Origin: Infirmifilum sp. NZ | Lineage (GTDB): Archaea > Thermoproteota > Thermoprotei > Thermofilales > Thermofilaceae | Length of the DNA stretch: 64,000 bases | Reading direction: 5' to 3' | Assembly: GCF_022693705.1 (NCBI RefSeq) | Contig: NZ_CP094288.1 | Span: forward strand, 378,171 to 442,170 | Part shown: positions 50,806-60,023 of the stretch, in pieces | How positions within the stretch are numbered: the first letter of the stretch is position 1 | How the letters are laid out: each line of letters starts with the position of its first letter | Translations under genes and position numbers: made by a program | Notes under the pieces: model-generated | Told to the model about the DNA's origin: nothing | The model's database searches: none | Seen by the model: only the letters and a program-made list of their open reading frames with translations

Positions 50806-52920
50806 ATGAGGAAAGAGCATATTGCTGCACTTACTATCGCCTTTACACTGCTCTTCTCCCTCCTGGCACTGGCTCAACCGGCGCTGCCCGGTTTCTCCCC
50901 GCTAGCCGTGCCCGCGTACTCCAGCGACATCAGCCTCGGGAAGCCTGCAGCGGTGACTCCGGGCGGCAGCTTCACGTTCACGCTGACGGGAGACGCTGCT
51001 CAGCCCAGCGCGGCTTACATGTTCACCGCCACGGTAACCGATGGTAAGCTGAGCCTCCTGAACTACTCGCTCAGCGTCACCTACTCAAACGGCAAAGTCA
51101 CGGTTTCCGTGCCTAGCAGTGCGAAGCCAGGCGTCTACGACCTCGTTCTAGTCGGGCAGAGGAAGCTCGAGCTACCGAGGAGCGTGTGGGTGATAAACGT
51201 CTCGAAAACCACGCTCAGAGTTGTCCAGATCACCGACCAGCACTACGGCGCAGGACAGCCGGACGTGATAACGGGCGACATGAACAGGATCGCAGGCTAC
51301 CTTGTCGCCTCCCTGCTGAAACCCGACCTGATCATCGACACCGGCGACGTAGGCGACACCGCCAGCGAGCCCCAGTACCGCTGGGCTTACAGCTACGAGA
51401 GAGCGTTCCTCTACGGCTTCCCTATCCTTGTCATCCCGGGAAACCACGACACCCCGCCCGACATGTGGTCCAAGTACTACGGGAGCACAACCTGGTACAG
51501 GCTGATAGGAGATAGGCTCCTCATCGTCGGGCTTTACTCGCTTGAGCAGGGATACCCGCCGCTGAGCCAGCTCCAGTGGGCGGAGGGCGTCCTCAAGCAG
51601 TACTCCAGCGTCCCCTACAAAGTGGTCCTGGTCCACCACCCCGTCTTCTACTACCAGGGTGAGCTCAAGACGACGTACGACGACCAGAGCGTGATCGCTC
51701 CATACGATCCGCAGAGCAACCCGAACTCTCCCATATACTCCTCTTGGAGCGGGAACATGGAGGCGACGCGCTTCTTCCTCAGGCTCGTCGAAACCTACGG
51801 CGTGAACCTCGTGCTATCGGGGCACGTCCACCGCGACCTCTACGTCAAGTACACGAGCACGAGGACCGGCAAGACCACGAACTTCGTCACCACGACTACC
51901 CTCGGCATGGGAAGCGCTATCTACGATGGGCTCGCGCTCTTCGAGATAGACCTTAAGAGCGGCAACATAACATTCCCCGTCAAGCCACCCACCTTCATCG
52001 GCTTCAGCTACGACTCCAGGAAGCTGGCACAGAACTCCATACCCATTGGCGTATACCCGCCGAAAAACGACTTAGGGGTCTCCAACCAGGTGTTCACCCC
52101 ATCAGCGCTCTACCTCTGGCCCCACGCCTACGTCTTGACGCTCGAGAACAGGCTCGGGTACCTTGACCTGGATGACGTTGTGGTCTGGTGCCTGCCGTGG
52201 TCCGGGGACTTCACGCCCGAGCTTCTCGACGCGAGCGGCGGAGCCAGCTTCCAAGTACTGGACACGCTGCGCGTGGGAGACCTGCTCTACGTTGCAGTCA
52301 GGGTCAAGCTACCGCCGGGCGGCAAGCTCGCGGTTGCCCTGGCCAACGCCCTCGATACCGAGCCGCCGAAAATCAGCATGAAGATGCTATTCCCCGAGAA
52401 GCCAGCTCCTGGGGGCCAGTTCCAGGCATTCATCGACGCCAGCGATGAAGGGTGGGGTGTAGCCAACTTCCTAGCGTCGCTCGTGGTGGACGGGGCGGAG
52501 CAGCCAGTGAGCGTGAGCCTCTACTCACCGAGCACTCTGGCCGACCCCGTGAGGAGCATGACGTTCAAGGTTACAGGCTCAATCCCTGCTGGAGCGGGGG
52601 GCGCTAAGCTCGTGCTGCGAGCAGTGGACTACGCAGGCAACCTCGCCACGGCCGAGTACACTCTACTCGAGAAAACCGAGAAACCCCCGGAGACGCAACC
52701 AAGCCAACCAACCCAGCCGACACAACCAAGCCAACCTCAGCAACCAAGCCAGCCCAGCCAGCCATCTCAGCCATCCCAGCCGTCACAGCCGCCACAACCC
52801 AGCCAGCCGTCGCCACAGCCTGTAGCGCAACCGGCCACGGTGATGCTTGTAACGCTAGTCGCCGCCGCGGCAGTTCTCCTGGTGATTCTCGTAATTAGGG
52901 AGCTGAAGCAGAGGCGCTGA
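50806..52920 (+). CDS. Cell-surface metallophosphoesterase with Pro/Gln linker
   Basis: 704 residues. Signal peptide (LTIAFTLLFSLLALAQPA), a beta-rich N-terminal domain, then a calcineurin-like phosphoesterase with its metal motifs in order: QITDQHY, IDTGDVGD, IPGNHDTP, LVHHPVF and LSGHVHRD. A C-terminal Ig-like domain is followed by a ~45-residue QPTQPSQP-type linker and an anchor helix (VMLVTLVAAAAVLLVILVI). It should be exposed outside the cell and release phosphate from esters. The linker DNA is almost identical to one in the binding protein at 54238. A TATA-like AATTATACTTT lies ~28 nt before the ATG. Confidence 0.88.
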   Translation: MRKEHIAALTIAFTLLFSLLALAQPALPGFSPLAVPAYSSDISLGKPAAVTPGGSFTFTLTGDAAQPSAAYMFTATVTDGKLSLLNYSLSVTYSNGKVTVSVPSSAKPGVYDLVLVGQRKLELPRSVWVINVSKTTLRVVQITDQHYGAGQPDVITGDMNRIAGYLVASLLKPDLIIDTGDVGDTASEPQYRWAYSYERAFLYGFPILVIPGNHDTPPDMWSKYYGSTTWYRLIGDRLLIVGLYSLEQGYPPLSQLQWAEGVLKQYSSVPYKVVLVHHPVFYYQGELKTTYDDQSVIAPYDPQSNPNSPIYSSWSGNMEATRFFLRLVETYGVNLVLSGHVHRDLYVKYTSTRTGKTTNFVTTTTLGMGSAIYDGLALFEIDLKSGNITFPVKPPTFIGFSYDSRKLAQNSIPIGVYPPKNDLGVSNQVFTPSALYLWPHAYVLTLENRLGYLDLDDVVVWCLPWSGDFTPELLDASGGASFQVLDTLRVGDLLYVAVRVKLPPGGKLAVALANALDTEPPKISMKMLFPEKPAPGGQFQAFIDASDEGWGVANFLASLVVDGAEQPVSVSLYSPSTLADPVRSMTFKVTGSIPAGAGGAKLVLRAVDYAGNLATAEYTLLEKTEKPPETQPSQPTQPTQPSQPQQPSQPSQPSQPSQPSQPPQPSQPSPQPVAQPATVMLVTLVAAAAVLLVILVIRELKQRR
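52708..52790 (+). repeat. 83-nt repeat, copy 1 (linker of the phosphoesterase)
   Basis: Identical to 54352-54434 except one C/T difference (52776 versus 54420). Both copies encode the same Q/P/S/T linker in the same frame. They are 1.64 kb apart, in direct orientation. Confidence 0.9.
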
Positions 52921-52971
52921 GACCCCCTTAACAACATAAATTATTTATTTTTCCCGCCATCATAACCCCTG

Positions 52972-54171
52972 ATGAAGCAAAAACTCCTAACACTCGGGCT
53001 ACTGCTCGCGGTTCTCCTCGCCTTCTCCCTCCCAAAGGCTACAGCTCAGCCTGTCGTCGTCGCGGTCGACCTAGGTCACGGCGAGAGCAACAAGTACCTA
53101 AACTACATAATGGGTAACATAACGTTCGTCACGTGGAAGGTGATCACGGGTCCCATCAACGCCTCTCAGTTGAAAGGCGTGGACATCCTCCTCCTCGGGC
53201 AGCCGACAGTGGCTTTCAGCCCCGATGAGATGACTGCGATAAAGAACTGGCTCGCCTCCGGCAACAAGGTCCTCTACGTCGCGGGCGATAGCGACTACGG
53301 CCCAGGCCAGAAGACGATACAGCAGATCAACGACCTCCTAGCAGCGATCGGAACTAAGCTCAGGCTTGAGCACGGCGCTGTGTACAGCGACAACCCCGAC
53401 GTCACGGCGAAGGCGTACTACAGGATGCTTACCTTCGTCGAGCCTGATGCAGACCCCCTGCTTCGCACAGACCTCATCAAGAGGGACGTAACGCTCCCAG
53501 TCCTAATGCATGGTCCTGGATGTGTTGTCTGGGTTGACGCGCAGGGCAAGTATCACGACCCGGTCAAGGAGACGTTCCCCGGGCTCTTCAGGCTCGTGTG
53601 GGCGCACAAGAGCTACATGGGGGACAACACACCGCCGACCCCTTACGTGTACGACCTTATGGCCTACGGTAAGGGCACGGGCGACCACGACTTCGTGATG
53701 TACGCGGCCGAGTACTGGACTGACAAGAACGTCCTGATCGTCGTGGCTGGGGAGTCGCTATACGGTGACTACGAGCCAGCCTGGGCTTCGGTGTACTACG
53801 GCGTGCCTCTCGACGGCCCAACCTTCGTGACGAACCTCTTCAGGTGGTGGGTCTACGTGGTGACGGAGCTCCCCAACCAGAAAACGCTCCAACAGCTCTC
53901 TGCTTCAATCAGCAACCTCAACTCGGCGGTGAACAGCCAGTCCTCCAGCATCCAGTCGCTTAGCTCCAATGTAAACTCTCTGAAGTCTAGCCTCGACTCA
54001 CTTAACTCCAAGGTAGCTCAGCTCTCCTCGGCCCTGGATTCGCTGTCCGGGACCGTTAACACGCTTCTGATCATCTCGGCTGTCGAAGCCCTACTGATCA
54101 TTGTTGCTCTAGCCTTAATTTTCCTCAGGAAGCCGAAAACCCAGACTTCTGAAACTCAAGTCAAAAGTTAA
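52972..54171 (+). CDS. Surface-anchored protein with coiled coil, unknown function
   Basis: 399 residues: signal peptide (TLGLLLAVLLAFSLPKATA), a domain resembling class I amidotransferase/DUF4350-type folds (VAVDLGHGESNKYLNYIMG, VDILLLGQPTVAFSPDE, NKVLYVAGDSDYG), a ~55-residue Ser/Leu heptad coiled coil (LNSAVNSQSSSIQSLSSNV ...) and a C-terminal anchor helix (IISAVEALLIIVALALIFL). No catalytic Cys in a nucleophile elbow is evident, so this may be a binding domain. It stands between the phosphoesterase and the binding protein. A TATA-like AAATTATTTATT (~52936-52947) suggests its own promoter. Confidence 0.72.
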   Translation: MKQKLLTLGLLLAVLLAFSLPKATAQPVVVAVDLGHGESNKYLNYIMGNITFVTWKVITGPINASQLKGVDILLLGQPTVAFSPDEMTAIKNWLASGNKVLYVAGDSDYGPGQKTIQQINDLLAAIGTKLRLEHGAVYSDNPDVTAKAYYRMLTFVEPDADPLLRTDLIKRDVTLPVLMHGPGCVVWVDAQGKYHDPVKETFPGLFRLVWAHKSYMGDNTPPTPYVYDLMAYGKGTGDHDFVMYAAEYWTDKNVLIVVAGESLYGDYEPAWASVYYGVPLDGPTFVTNLFRWWVYVVTELPNQKTLQQLSASISNLNSAVNSQSSSIQSLSSNVNSLKSSLDSLNSKVAQLSSALDSLSGTVNTLLIISAVEALLIIVALALIFLRKPKTQTSETQVKS

Positions 54172-54173
54172 GC

Positions 54174-54200
54174 ATTTTTTATCCTCTCCTTTTCTCCCAA
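54174..54200 (+). terminator. Pyrimidine-rich terminator
   Basis: A T6 run (54175-54180) followed by CCTCTCC and TTTTCTCCC directly after the stop codon; archaeal transcription typically ends at such T-rich tracts. It separates the coiled-coil gene from the binding-protein gene, which has its own TATA box. Confidence 0.4.
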
Positions 54201-54237
54201 AGATAAACGTATATAATTCACTGCTGAAGTTAGCACG

Positions 54238-55806
54238 GTGGTCAGGCTGAGTAGAAAAAATCTCGCCATCCTGGTGGTTGCCACCGTCGCAGTTTTACTC
54301 ATCGCCCTTGTGCTTTTTACCCCTAAAGCTCCGCCCTCTCAGCCGCAACAGCCAACCCAGCCGACACAACCAAGCCAACCTCAGCAACCAAGCCAGCCCA
54401 GCCAGCCATCTCAGCCATCTCAGCCGTCACAGCCAAGCCAGCCCACACCCCCATCTCAAGGCGTCACCCTTTACGTGATTACTAGGCATGAGCAGACGAT
54501 ACAGGATGTTGCGCGGAGGATGTTCCTCAACAGCGAGGTCGCCAAAAGGTACAACATTGTGAACATCGTTTTCCTGCCTGTCAACGCGGAGCAGTGGCCG
54601 GAGTACATAAAGAACGCGGCAGCCAAGGGTCAGGGCATCGACGTGGCCTGGGGTGGCGGGCCAACGCTCTTCAACCTCATCGACGATCAGGGGCTTATAG
54701 AGCCTCTAGACACATCTAAGGTTCCCGAGTACGCCCTCGTGCTCCAAGAGATGAAGAAGATCCCGCCGAGCATAGCCGGTGCGCCCACGTACAAGGTTGG
54801 AAGCGATGGGCTTGTCCACTGGATAGGCGCGAGCGTGAGCAGCTTCGGCTTCACGGTGAACAAGGATATTCTCTCCCGCTACAACCTCCCAACCCCGGCG
54901 AGGTGGGCGGACCTGGGCAATCCAGTCTACGCCCGCACCCTGCCGGCCGTGCAGCTCGTGGGCATCGCTGACCCAACCATGAGCACCAGCAACACCAGGA
55001 TGTTCGAGATAATCCTCCAGGCGTACGGCTGGGACGCCGGCTGGAGGACCCTCACCCTAATCGCCGCCAACGCGAAGGTTTACAGCGGGAGTAGCGACGT
55101 AAGAGACGCCGTCATCAGAGGAGACATAGCGATCGGGACGACCATCGACTTCTACGGCTACACCGCTCAGCAGCAGAACCCCGCGTGCCTGTACGTAATA
55201 CCCGTGAACGAGAGCATAGTCAACGCAGACCCCATAGCCATCCTTAAGGGGGCTAGGCACCCCCGGGAGGCCGCGGTGTTCGTGGCATGGGTCCTCAACG
55301 AGACCGGGGGGCAGCTCGTGTGGCTGGACCCCAACATCAACAGGCTCCCGGTCAACCCTAGAGTGTTCGACACACCTGAAGGCTCCAAGAGGCCGGATCT
55401 AAAAACCGCCCTCGCCAGCGTGGAGAAAGCAGGCGGCATAAGCTTCAACGAGACCCTCTCCTCGCTGTGGGTCACAGCGGTCGTGGACTACTTTAAGGCA
55501 ACACTCGTTGACGCCCACGATGACCTCCAGCCCGTTTGGGCGCAGATCGCGCAGGCTTACCTGAGCGGGAAGATCTCAAAGGACCAGTTTAACAAGCTCG
55601 TGGACTCGCTGACAGCCCCGATCACGTTCACAGACCCACTAACGAAAACGCAGACCACCTTCACGCTGGACTACGCGCTCAAGATTAGCAGCTACCTTGC
55701 CAGCGACCCTACAATATACCAGAACCTCATGAACCAGTGGAGGGACGCGGCTCGAGCCAGGTACCTGAAAACAGCGGCCTTGCTGAAGCAGATGACCGGC
55801 TCTTAA
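54238..55806 (+). CDS. Surface solute-binding protein with QPSQP linker
   Basis: 522 residues: N-terminal anchor helix (ILVVATVAVLLIALVLFTP), a ~40-residue linker of QPSQPSQP repeats, then a COG1840-type (iron/thiamine/sugar-phosphate class) binding domain starting VTLYVITRHEQTIQDVARR. Motifs: VDVAWGGGPTLFNLID, WADLGNPVYARTLPAVQLVG and IVNADPIAILKGARHPREA. The family includes binders of Fe3+, thiamine, aminoethylphosphonate and hexose phosphates. With the phosphoesterase nearby a phosphate ester or its product is the natural guess. A TATA box (CGTATATAATTC, ~54208) ~28 nt before the GTG supports a leaderless transcript. Confidence 0.87.
   Translation: MVRLSRKNLAILVVATVAVLLIALVLFTPKAPPSQPQQPTQPTQPSQPQQPSQPSQPSQPSQPSQPSQPTPPSQGVTLYVITRHEQTIQDVARRMFLNSEVAKRYNIVNIVFLPVNAEQWPEYIKNAAAKGQGIDVAWGGGPTLFNLIDDQGLIEPLDTSKVPEYALVLQEMKKIPPSIAGAPTYKVGSDGLVHWIGASVSSFGFTVNKDILSRYNLPTPARWADLGNPVYARTLPAVQLVGIADPTMSTSNTRMFEIILQAYGWDAGWRTLTLIAANAKVYSGSSDVRDAVIRGDIAIGTTIDFYGYTAQQQNPACLYVIPVNESIVNADPIAILKGARHPREAAVFVAWVLNETGGQLVWLDPNINRLPVNPRVFDTPEGSKRPDLKTALASVEKAGGISFNETLSSLWVTAVVDYFKATLVDAHDDLQPVWAQIAQAYLSGKISKDQFNKLVDSLTAPITFTDPLTKTQTTFTLDYALKISSYLASDPTIYQNLMNQWRDAARARYLKTAALLKQMTGS
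54352..54434 (+). repeat. 83-nt repeat, copy 2 (linker of the binding protein)
   Basis: Matches 52708-52790 with one mismatch. It lies near the N-terminal end of its gene, whereas copy 1 lies near the C-terminal end, so the two proteins display their folded domains outside on the same kind of tether but from opposite termini. Confidence 0.9.
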
Positions 55807-55873
55807 CCTTCCACCCTCCTTTTTCTGAAAACTAAACATTTTAAGATGGAAGCACGGTTTCTGACAGGGCAAG

Positions 55874-58072
55874 ATGCGGGCTAAGCCGTGGTTCATCTGG
55901 GTAGCAGGTCTCTCCATAGCCTCCCTGTACGTCGCACTGTACGCGTTGTCCCCACAATGGGCCGTATCACTTGACCCTCTCCTCTGGCTACTGGCCCTCG
56001 CCTCCGCCCTTGCGCTCTACAAGCTGGGCTTCGACTACCGGTGGATAAAGTTCAGCTTCGGCCTCAGCTTCCTGGCGATTTTCTCCATGCTCTACGACTT
56101 CTTCACAGTGGCTATCGGCGCTGGCGGAGCACCGAGAGCGCTCGCGCTCTTCCTGGCGCCATTCGTCTCCGCGGCAGCAGTGGGCTACCTCTATGAGAGG
56201 CTACGAGCATTCCGGGAGGCGAGGGTAGCGCGCAGGGGTGTCGTCTCGCTATCGCGGCGCGTGCGGAGCACTCTCTACGAGCTCGACCCCTTGATGTGGT
56301 TCTTCCTGGTTTTCGGCTCCGCGTTCCTTGTAGTTTTCCTCCTCGCTCCGATCACGCTCGTGCTCGTGAGCGCCTTCAGGGCGCCTGCGGGGGCAGCCTG
56401 GTACTCTAACTTCCAGAGAATCTTCTCGGCGAGGGAGTACGTGAGGCTCGAGAGCCTGCCGGGCGAGACGGCGTGGTCAGTGCTGCAGCTCGGAGACTAC
56501 ACGCTCTACGTGATCAAGGGGATTAACTACGGCATCCTTGTTAACAGCCTAATCCTCTCGACAGCCGTAACCTTCGCCGCAACCCTGCTCGGCGTTGCAA
56601 TCGCGTTCGTGCTGGCCCGCTACTCCTTCCCGGGCAAGGAGGCGCTCCGCATCCTCTCCCTGGTCCCGCTCTTCGTCACACCTTTCGTCAACTCATACGT
56701 CGTTAAGATCCTTTTCAGCGAGTACGGGCCCGTGTCGATGCTGACTCAGGCGCTCTTCGGGTGGCGGCTCAGGCTTGACGGGCTCGTCGGGGTTGCCCTT
56801 GCGCAAATCATCTCCTTCTACCCCATCGTCTACCTGAACGCGTACAGCGCTTTCCTCAACGTGGACCCCAGCACCGAGGAGCAGGCGGAGAACCTGGGCT
56901 CCAGGGGCTTCAGGCTCTTCAGGACGGTGACGTTCCCTCTAGCTCTCCCGGGGATAGTGGCAGGCGCCATAATAGTGTTCATCTTCAGCCTCGAGGACGT
57001 CGGCGCCCCGCTGATCTTCCAGGAGTGGAACCTCATGAGCGCGCAGATCTTCAGGGGCTTTGTGACTCAGACGGGCATCGTTTCCCCGGAGTCCGCGGCC
57101 CTCGGAGTCGTCATGCTCTTCGTGGCCGTAGTGGGCTTCCTGGCGATCAGGAACTACGTGGGGATGCGGACCTACGCTATGATCAGCCGCGGAGGGCGCA
57201 TATCGCCTAGGCAACGCCCGCTGGGCCTACCGGGTAAGATCGTCCTTTACGCCATATTATTCCCGCTGGTGCTCCTTACGGCTTTCCCGCAGTTCGGCGT
57301 CGCGCTCCTGGCGTTCAACGTCATGCCCCCTAGAGGCTTCGAGATCAACCCGGGCGGCTTCACGCTGAGCTACTTCGAGGTCCTCTTCCTCGACCCCACG
57401 GTATTCACCTACATCAGGAACACCATCACGTACGCCGCGCTGTCGGTGATCCTCGCCGTTGCTGTCGCCGTGATGGTGGGGTACGGGGTTAGCAGGATCC
57501 GAGTTGCGTGGCTCTCAAACCTGCTGGACACGCTGGCAACGGTGCCTCTAGCAATCCCCGGGCTCGTGATCGCTCTCGGCTACTACTACTTCTTCACCAC
57601 ACTCTTCGCCGGGACCCCCCTAGACCCAGCCTCCATAGGGGCTTTCCAGGCCTGGGTAGTGCTGGTCATATCCTACAGCGTGCGCAAGCTACCCTACGTG
57701 GTGCGCTCGGTGTACGCCGGCTTCCAGCAGGTCCACGTGGGCCTCGAGGAGGCGGCGATGAACCTCGGGGCCACGCGCGCTAAGGTGGTTTTCGGCGTCG
57801 TGCTGCCTTACATCATCTCCTACATCTTCAGCGGCGCCGTCCTGGGCTTCATATACATGGCCACGGAGGTTAGCACGAGCATAACCATCGGCAACTTCAA
57901 CCCCTCGCAGGCCCCGATGACGTACTACATGATGAACGTCTACAAGGGCGGCTCTCCCATCGGCGTGCAGATCGCGGCGGCGATGGGTGTGCTGTTGATA
58001 TTTATACAGCTGGTGGCTATACTGATCGTGGTGAGAGTCCTAAAGCAGAGGTACGCCTTCATCGGGGTGTAG
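55874..58072 (+). CDS. Fused ABC permease with extra N-terminal helices
   Basis: 732 residues: an unusual N-terminal block of about four helices (residues 1-115, for example WVAGLSIASLYVALYAL), then two FbpB-type permease halves (EAA loops EEQAENLGSRGFRLFRTVTFP and EEAAMNLGATRAKVVFGVVLP). The extra ~150 residues compared with the fused permease at 14-16 kb are a lineage feature or a regulatory/docking module. It works with the binding protein upstream and the ATPase 4 nt downstream. A TATA-like ACATTTTAAG lies ~28 nt before the ATG. Confidence 0.87.
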   Translation: MRAKPWFIWVAGLSIASLYVALYALSPQWAVSLDPLLWLLALASALALYKLGFDYRWIKFSFGLSFLAIFSMLYDFFTVAIGAGGAPRALALFLAPFVSAAAVGYLYERLRAFREARVARRGVVSLSRRVRSTLYELDPLMWFFLVFGSAFLVVFLLAPITLVLVSAFRAPAGAAWYSNFQRIFSAREYVRLESLPGETAWSVLQLGDYTLYVIKGINYGILVNSLILSTAVTFAATLLGVAIAFVLARYSFPGKEALRILSLVPLFVTPFVNSYVVKILFSEYGPVSMLTQALFGWRLRLDGLVGVALAQIISFYPIVYLNAYSAFLNVDPSTEEQAENLGSRGFRLFRTVTFPLALPGIVAGAIIVFIFSLEDVGAPLIFQEWNLMSAQIFRGFVTQTGIVSPESAALGVVMLFVAVVGFLAIRNYVGMRTYAMISRGGRISPRQRPLGLPGKIVLYAILFPLVLLTAFPQFGVALLAFNVMPPRGFEINPGGFTLSYFEVLFLDPTVFTYIRNTITYAALSVILAVAVAVMVGYGVSRIRVAWLSNLLDTLATVPLAIPGLVIALGYYYFFTTLFAGTPLDPASIGAFQAWVVLVISYSVRKLPYVVRSVYAGFQQVHVGLEEAAMNLGATRAKVVFGVVLPYIISYIFSGAVLGFIYMATEVSTSITIGNFNPSQAPMTYYMMNVYKGGSPIGVQIAAAMGVLLIFIQLVAILIVVRVLKQRYAFIGV

Positions 58073-58076
58073 GGGC

Positions 58077-59171
58077 ATGGTGGGCATCCGGCTGGTTGAA
58101 GTTAGCAAGGTGTATGGCCGCGTGAGGGCCGTGGACCGCGTCACCCTCGAGGTGAGGGACGGGGAGCTCTTCACTATCCTCGGCCCGAGCGGGTGCGGGA
58201 AAACCACCCTGCTTAGGATCGTGGCCGGCTTCGAGGTCCCCGAGGAGGGCAGAGTGTTCTTCGGCAGCGAGGACGTCACCTTCGTGAAGCCCTACGCCAG
58301 GGGCACGGCCATGGTCTTCCAGAACTACGCGCTCTGGCCTCACATGACGGTCTTCGAGAACGTTGCCTACGGCCTGAAGGTTAGGCGCAAGCAGCTCAAG
58401 CTGACCGACGAGGAGATCGAGAGGAAGGTGCGCGAGGCGCTGAGGCTCGTTCGGCTGGAGGGCATGGAGGATCGCTACCCACTACAGCTGAGCGGGGGGC
58501 AGCAGCAGAGAGTCGCCCTGGCTAGGGCGCTGGTGGTGGAGCCGAGGGTTCTGCTCCTTGACGAGCCTCTGAGCAACCTCGACGCCAAGCTCAGGCTGGA
58601 GATGAGGGAGGAGATTAGGAGGATCCAGTCGGAGCTGAAGATCACGGCCCTCTACGTGACGCACGACCAGGAGGAGGCGATGAGCCTCGCCGACCGGATA
58701 GCTGTGATGAACAGGGGACGGGTGCTCCAGGTCGGGACCCCGCGCGAGATCTACTCGAAGCCGGCGAACCTCTTCGTGGCCACGTTCATAGGGAGGAGCA
58801 CCTACTTCACGGGGACGGCCCACGAGGTCATAGGCGACACCGTCAAGCTCAGGGTGGACGGCCGAGTCGTGGAGGGCCGCCTCGCACCTGGGTACACGCT
58901 CAGGGAGGGTGAGAGAGCCGTTGCAATAGTGAAGGCTGAGGACTTCAGCGTCGGCGGCGAGGGCTCCAACTCGCTTGAAGGCATCGTCGAGATGGTGATG
59001 TTCATCGGGATGTTCAACCAGGTGAAGATCCGGGTCGGCGAGCAGAGGGTCACCGCCCTCCTCGACCCCGCCCTGGACCTCGCGCCAGGTCAGAGGATAA
59101 GGCTGAGCGTGAAGCCCTCCGACGTCAGCGTGTTCCCAACGACGGGATGGGAGGAGGAGACCTTCTCCTAG
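58077..59171 (+). CDS. ABC ATPase of the surface phosphoester cluster
   Basis: 364 residues: Walker A GPSGCGKTT, Q-loop VFQNYALWPHMTVFEN, signature LSGGQQQR, Walker B VLLLDEPLSNLD and H-loop YVTHDQEE. The C-terminal third is a TOBE-like beta domain (FTGTAHEVIGDTVKLRVDGRVVEGRL) as in MalK/FbpC. Start ATG 58077, 4 nt after the permease stop. A near twin of the 13-14 kb ATPase (same LWPHMTV Q-loop), but with different C-terminal sequence. Confidence 0.92.
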   Translation: MVGIRLVEVSKVYGRVRAVDRVTLEVRDGELFTILGPSGCGKTTLLRIVAGFEVPEEGRVFFGSEDVTFVKPYARGTAMVFQNYALWPHMTVFENVAYGLKVRRKQLKLTDEEIERKVREALRLVRLEGMEDRYPLQLSGGQQQRVALARALVVEPRVLLLDEPLSNLDAKLRLEMREEIRRIQSELKITALYVTHDQEEAMSLADRIAVMNRGRVLQVGTPREIYSKPANLFVATFIGRSTYFTGTAHEVIGDTVKLRVDGRVVEGRLAPGYTLREGERAVAIVKAEDFSVGGEGSNSLEGIVEMVMFIGMFNQVKIRVGEQRVTALLDPALDLAPGQRIRLSVKPSDVSVFPTTGWEEETFS

Positions 59172-59222
59172 ACCCCTTTCTGATGCGTAACGCAAATATC
59201 CAGCATGCTCGTGGCTGTTTTC

Positions 59223-59969
59223 ATGCCTGCGCGCAGGCTAGCAGAGATGACGTACGTTGAGGTGCGCGAACTGCTCGCAAATGGTTTGGACACGGCAATA
59301 CTCCCCGTCGGCACCGTCGAGCCCCACGGGCCGCACCTCCCGCTCGGCACGGACTGCATTATACCAGAGCTCATCGCGGAGAGACTGGCTGAACGCCTGA
59401 ATGCCGTCATCCTGCCCACGGTGAACTACGGTGTGACAAATAGCCTTCACGGCTACCCCGGGTCGATACGCGTGAGGCCGGACGTCCTCGAGAACCTAGT
59501 CTACGACATCCTCGCGAGCCTGTCGCTTCACGGCTTCAAGATAGCGGTTATCCTCAACGGTCACGGCGGGAACACCTCGGCCCTCGACAGCGCCGCTAGG
59601 CGCGCGTGGCTCGACCACAGGCTCGCAGTGCTCCTCGTAGACTGGTGGCGTCTAGCGCGCGAGAGGGGGCTTACTCAGCGCATCCTCGGTAAGGAGGGAG
59701 GTCACGCCGCCACAGATGAGACGGCGCTGGTAGCGGCGGCGAGGCCGGAACTCGTAAAAAGTGAGCTCTACAGCCCCGAGGAGGTGTTCCTGGCGTCTCA
59801 GGGGGTGCAGTCGTACCCCGCCCCAGGTACTATCCTGAACTACTCGCCCACGGAGGGTGAAGTATCATTCGACACTTCAAGGGCGCAGGAGTACCTCGAT
59901 GAGATCGTCCGAGAAGTAGGGAAGCTCTACGATGCGTTGAGGTCAGCCTTGGAACGCATGAAGCATTAA
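59223..59969 (+). CDS. Creatininase-family amidohydrolase
   Basis: About 248 residues with all metal motifs: VGTVEPHGPHLPLGTD (E, H, D), VILNGHGGNTSAL and EGGHAATDETALV. Members hydrolyse cyclic or linear amides (creatinine, formamidopyrimidines in riboflavin/F420 synthesis, or mycofactocin precursor peptides). It follows the ABC ATPase in the same direction, so the substrate may be what the transporter brings in. The ATG at 59205 is too close to a TATA-like CAAATATCC (~59192); the ATG at 59223 fits better. Confidence 0.85.
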   Translation: MPARRLAEMTYVEVRELLANGLDTAILPVGTVEPHGPHLPLGTDCIIPELIAERLAERLNAVILPTVNYGVTNSLHGYPGSIRVRPDVLENLVYDILASLSLHGFKIAVILNGHGGNTSALDSAARRAWLDHRLAVLLVDWWRLARERGLTQRILGKEGGHAATDETALVAAARPELVKSELYSPEEVFLASQGVQSYPAPGTILNYSPTEGEVSFDTSRAQEYLDEIVREVGKLYDALRSALERMKH

Positions 59970-60023
59970 ACATATAGAATGTTAAACACGAGGGTTTAAG
60001 ATTCTGCACTTTGTGTTCACTAT

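Noticed and set aside
52690..52800. The CAGCC/CAACC-rich stretch as a CRISPR or microsatellite array.
   Set aside because: It is in frame with two proteins and encodes the QPSQP linker; the repeat unit is codon-based.
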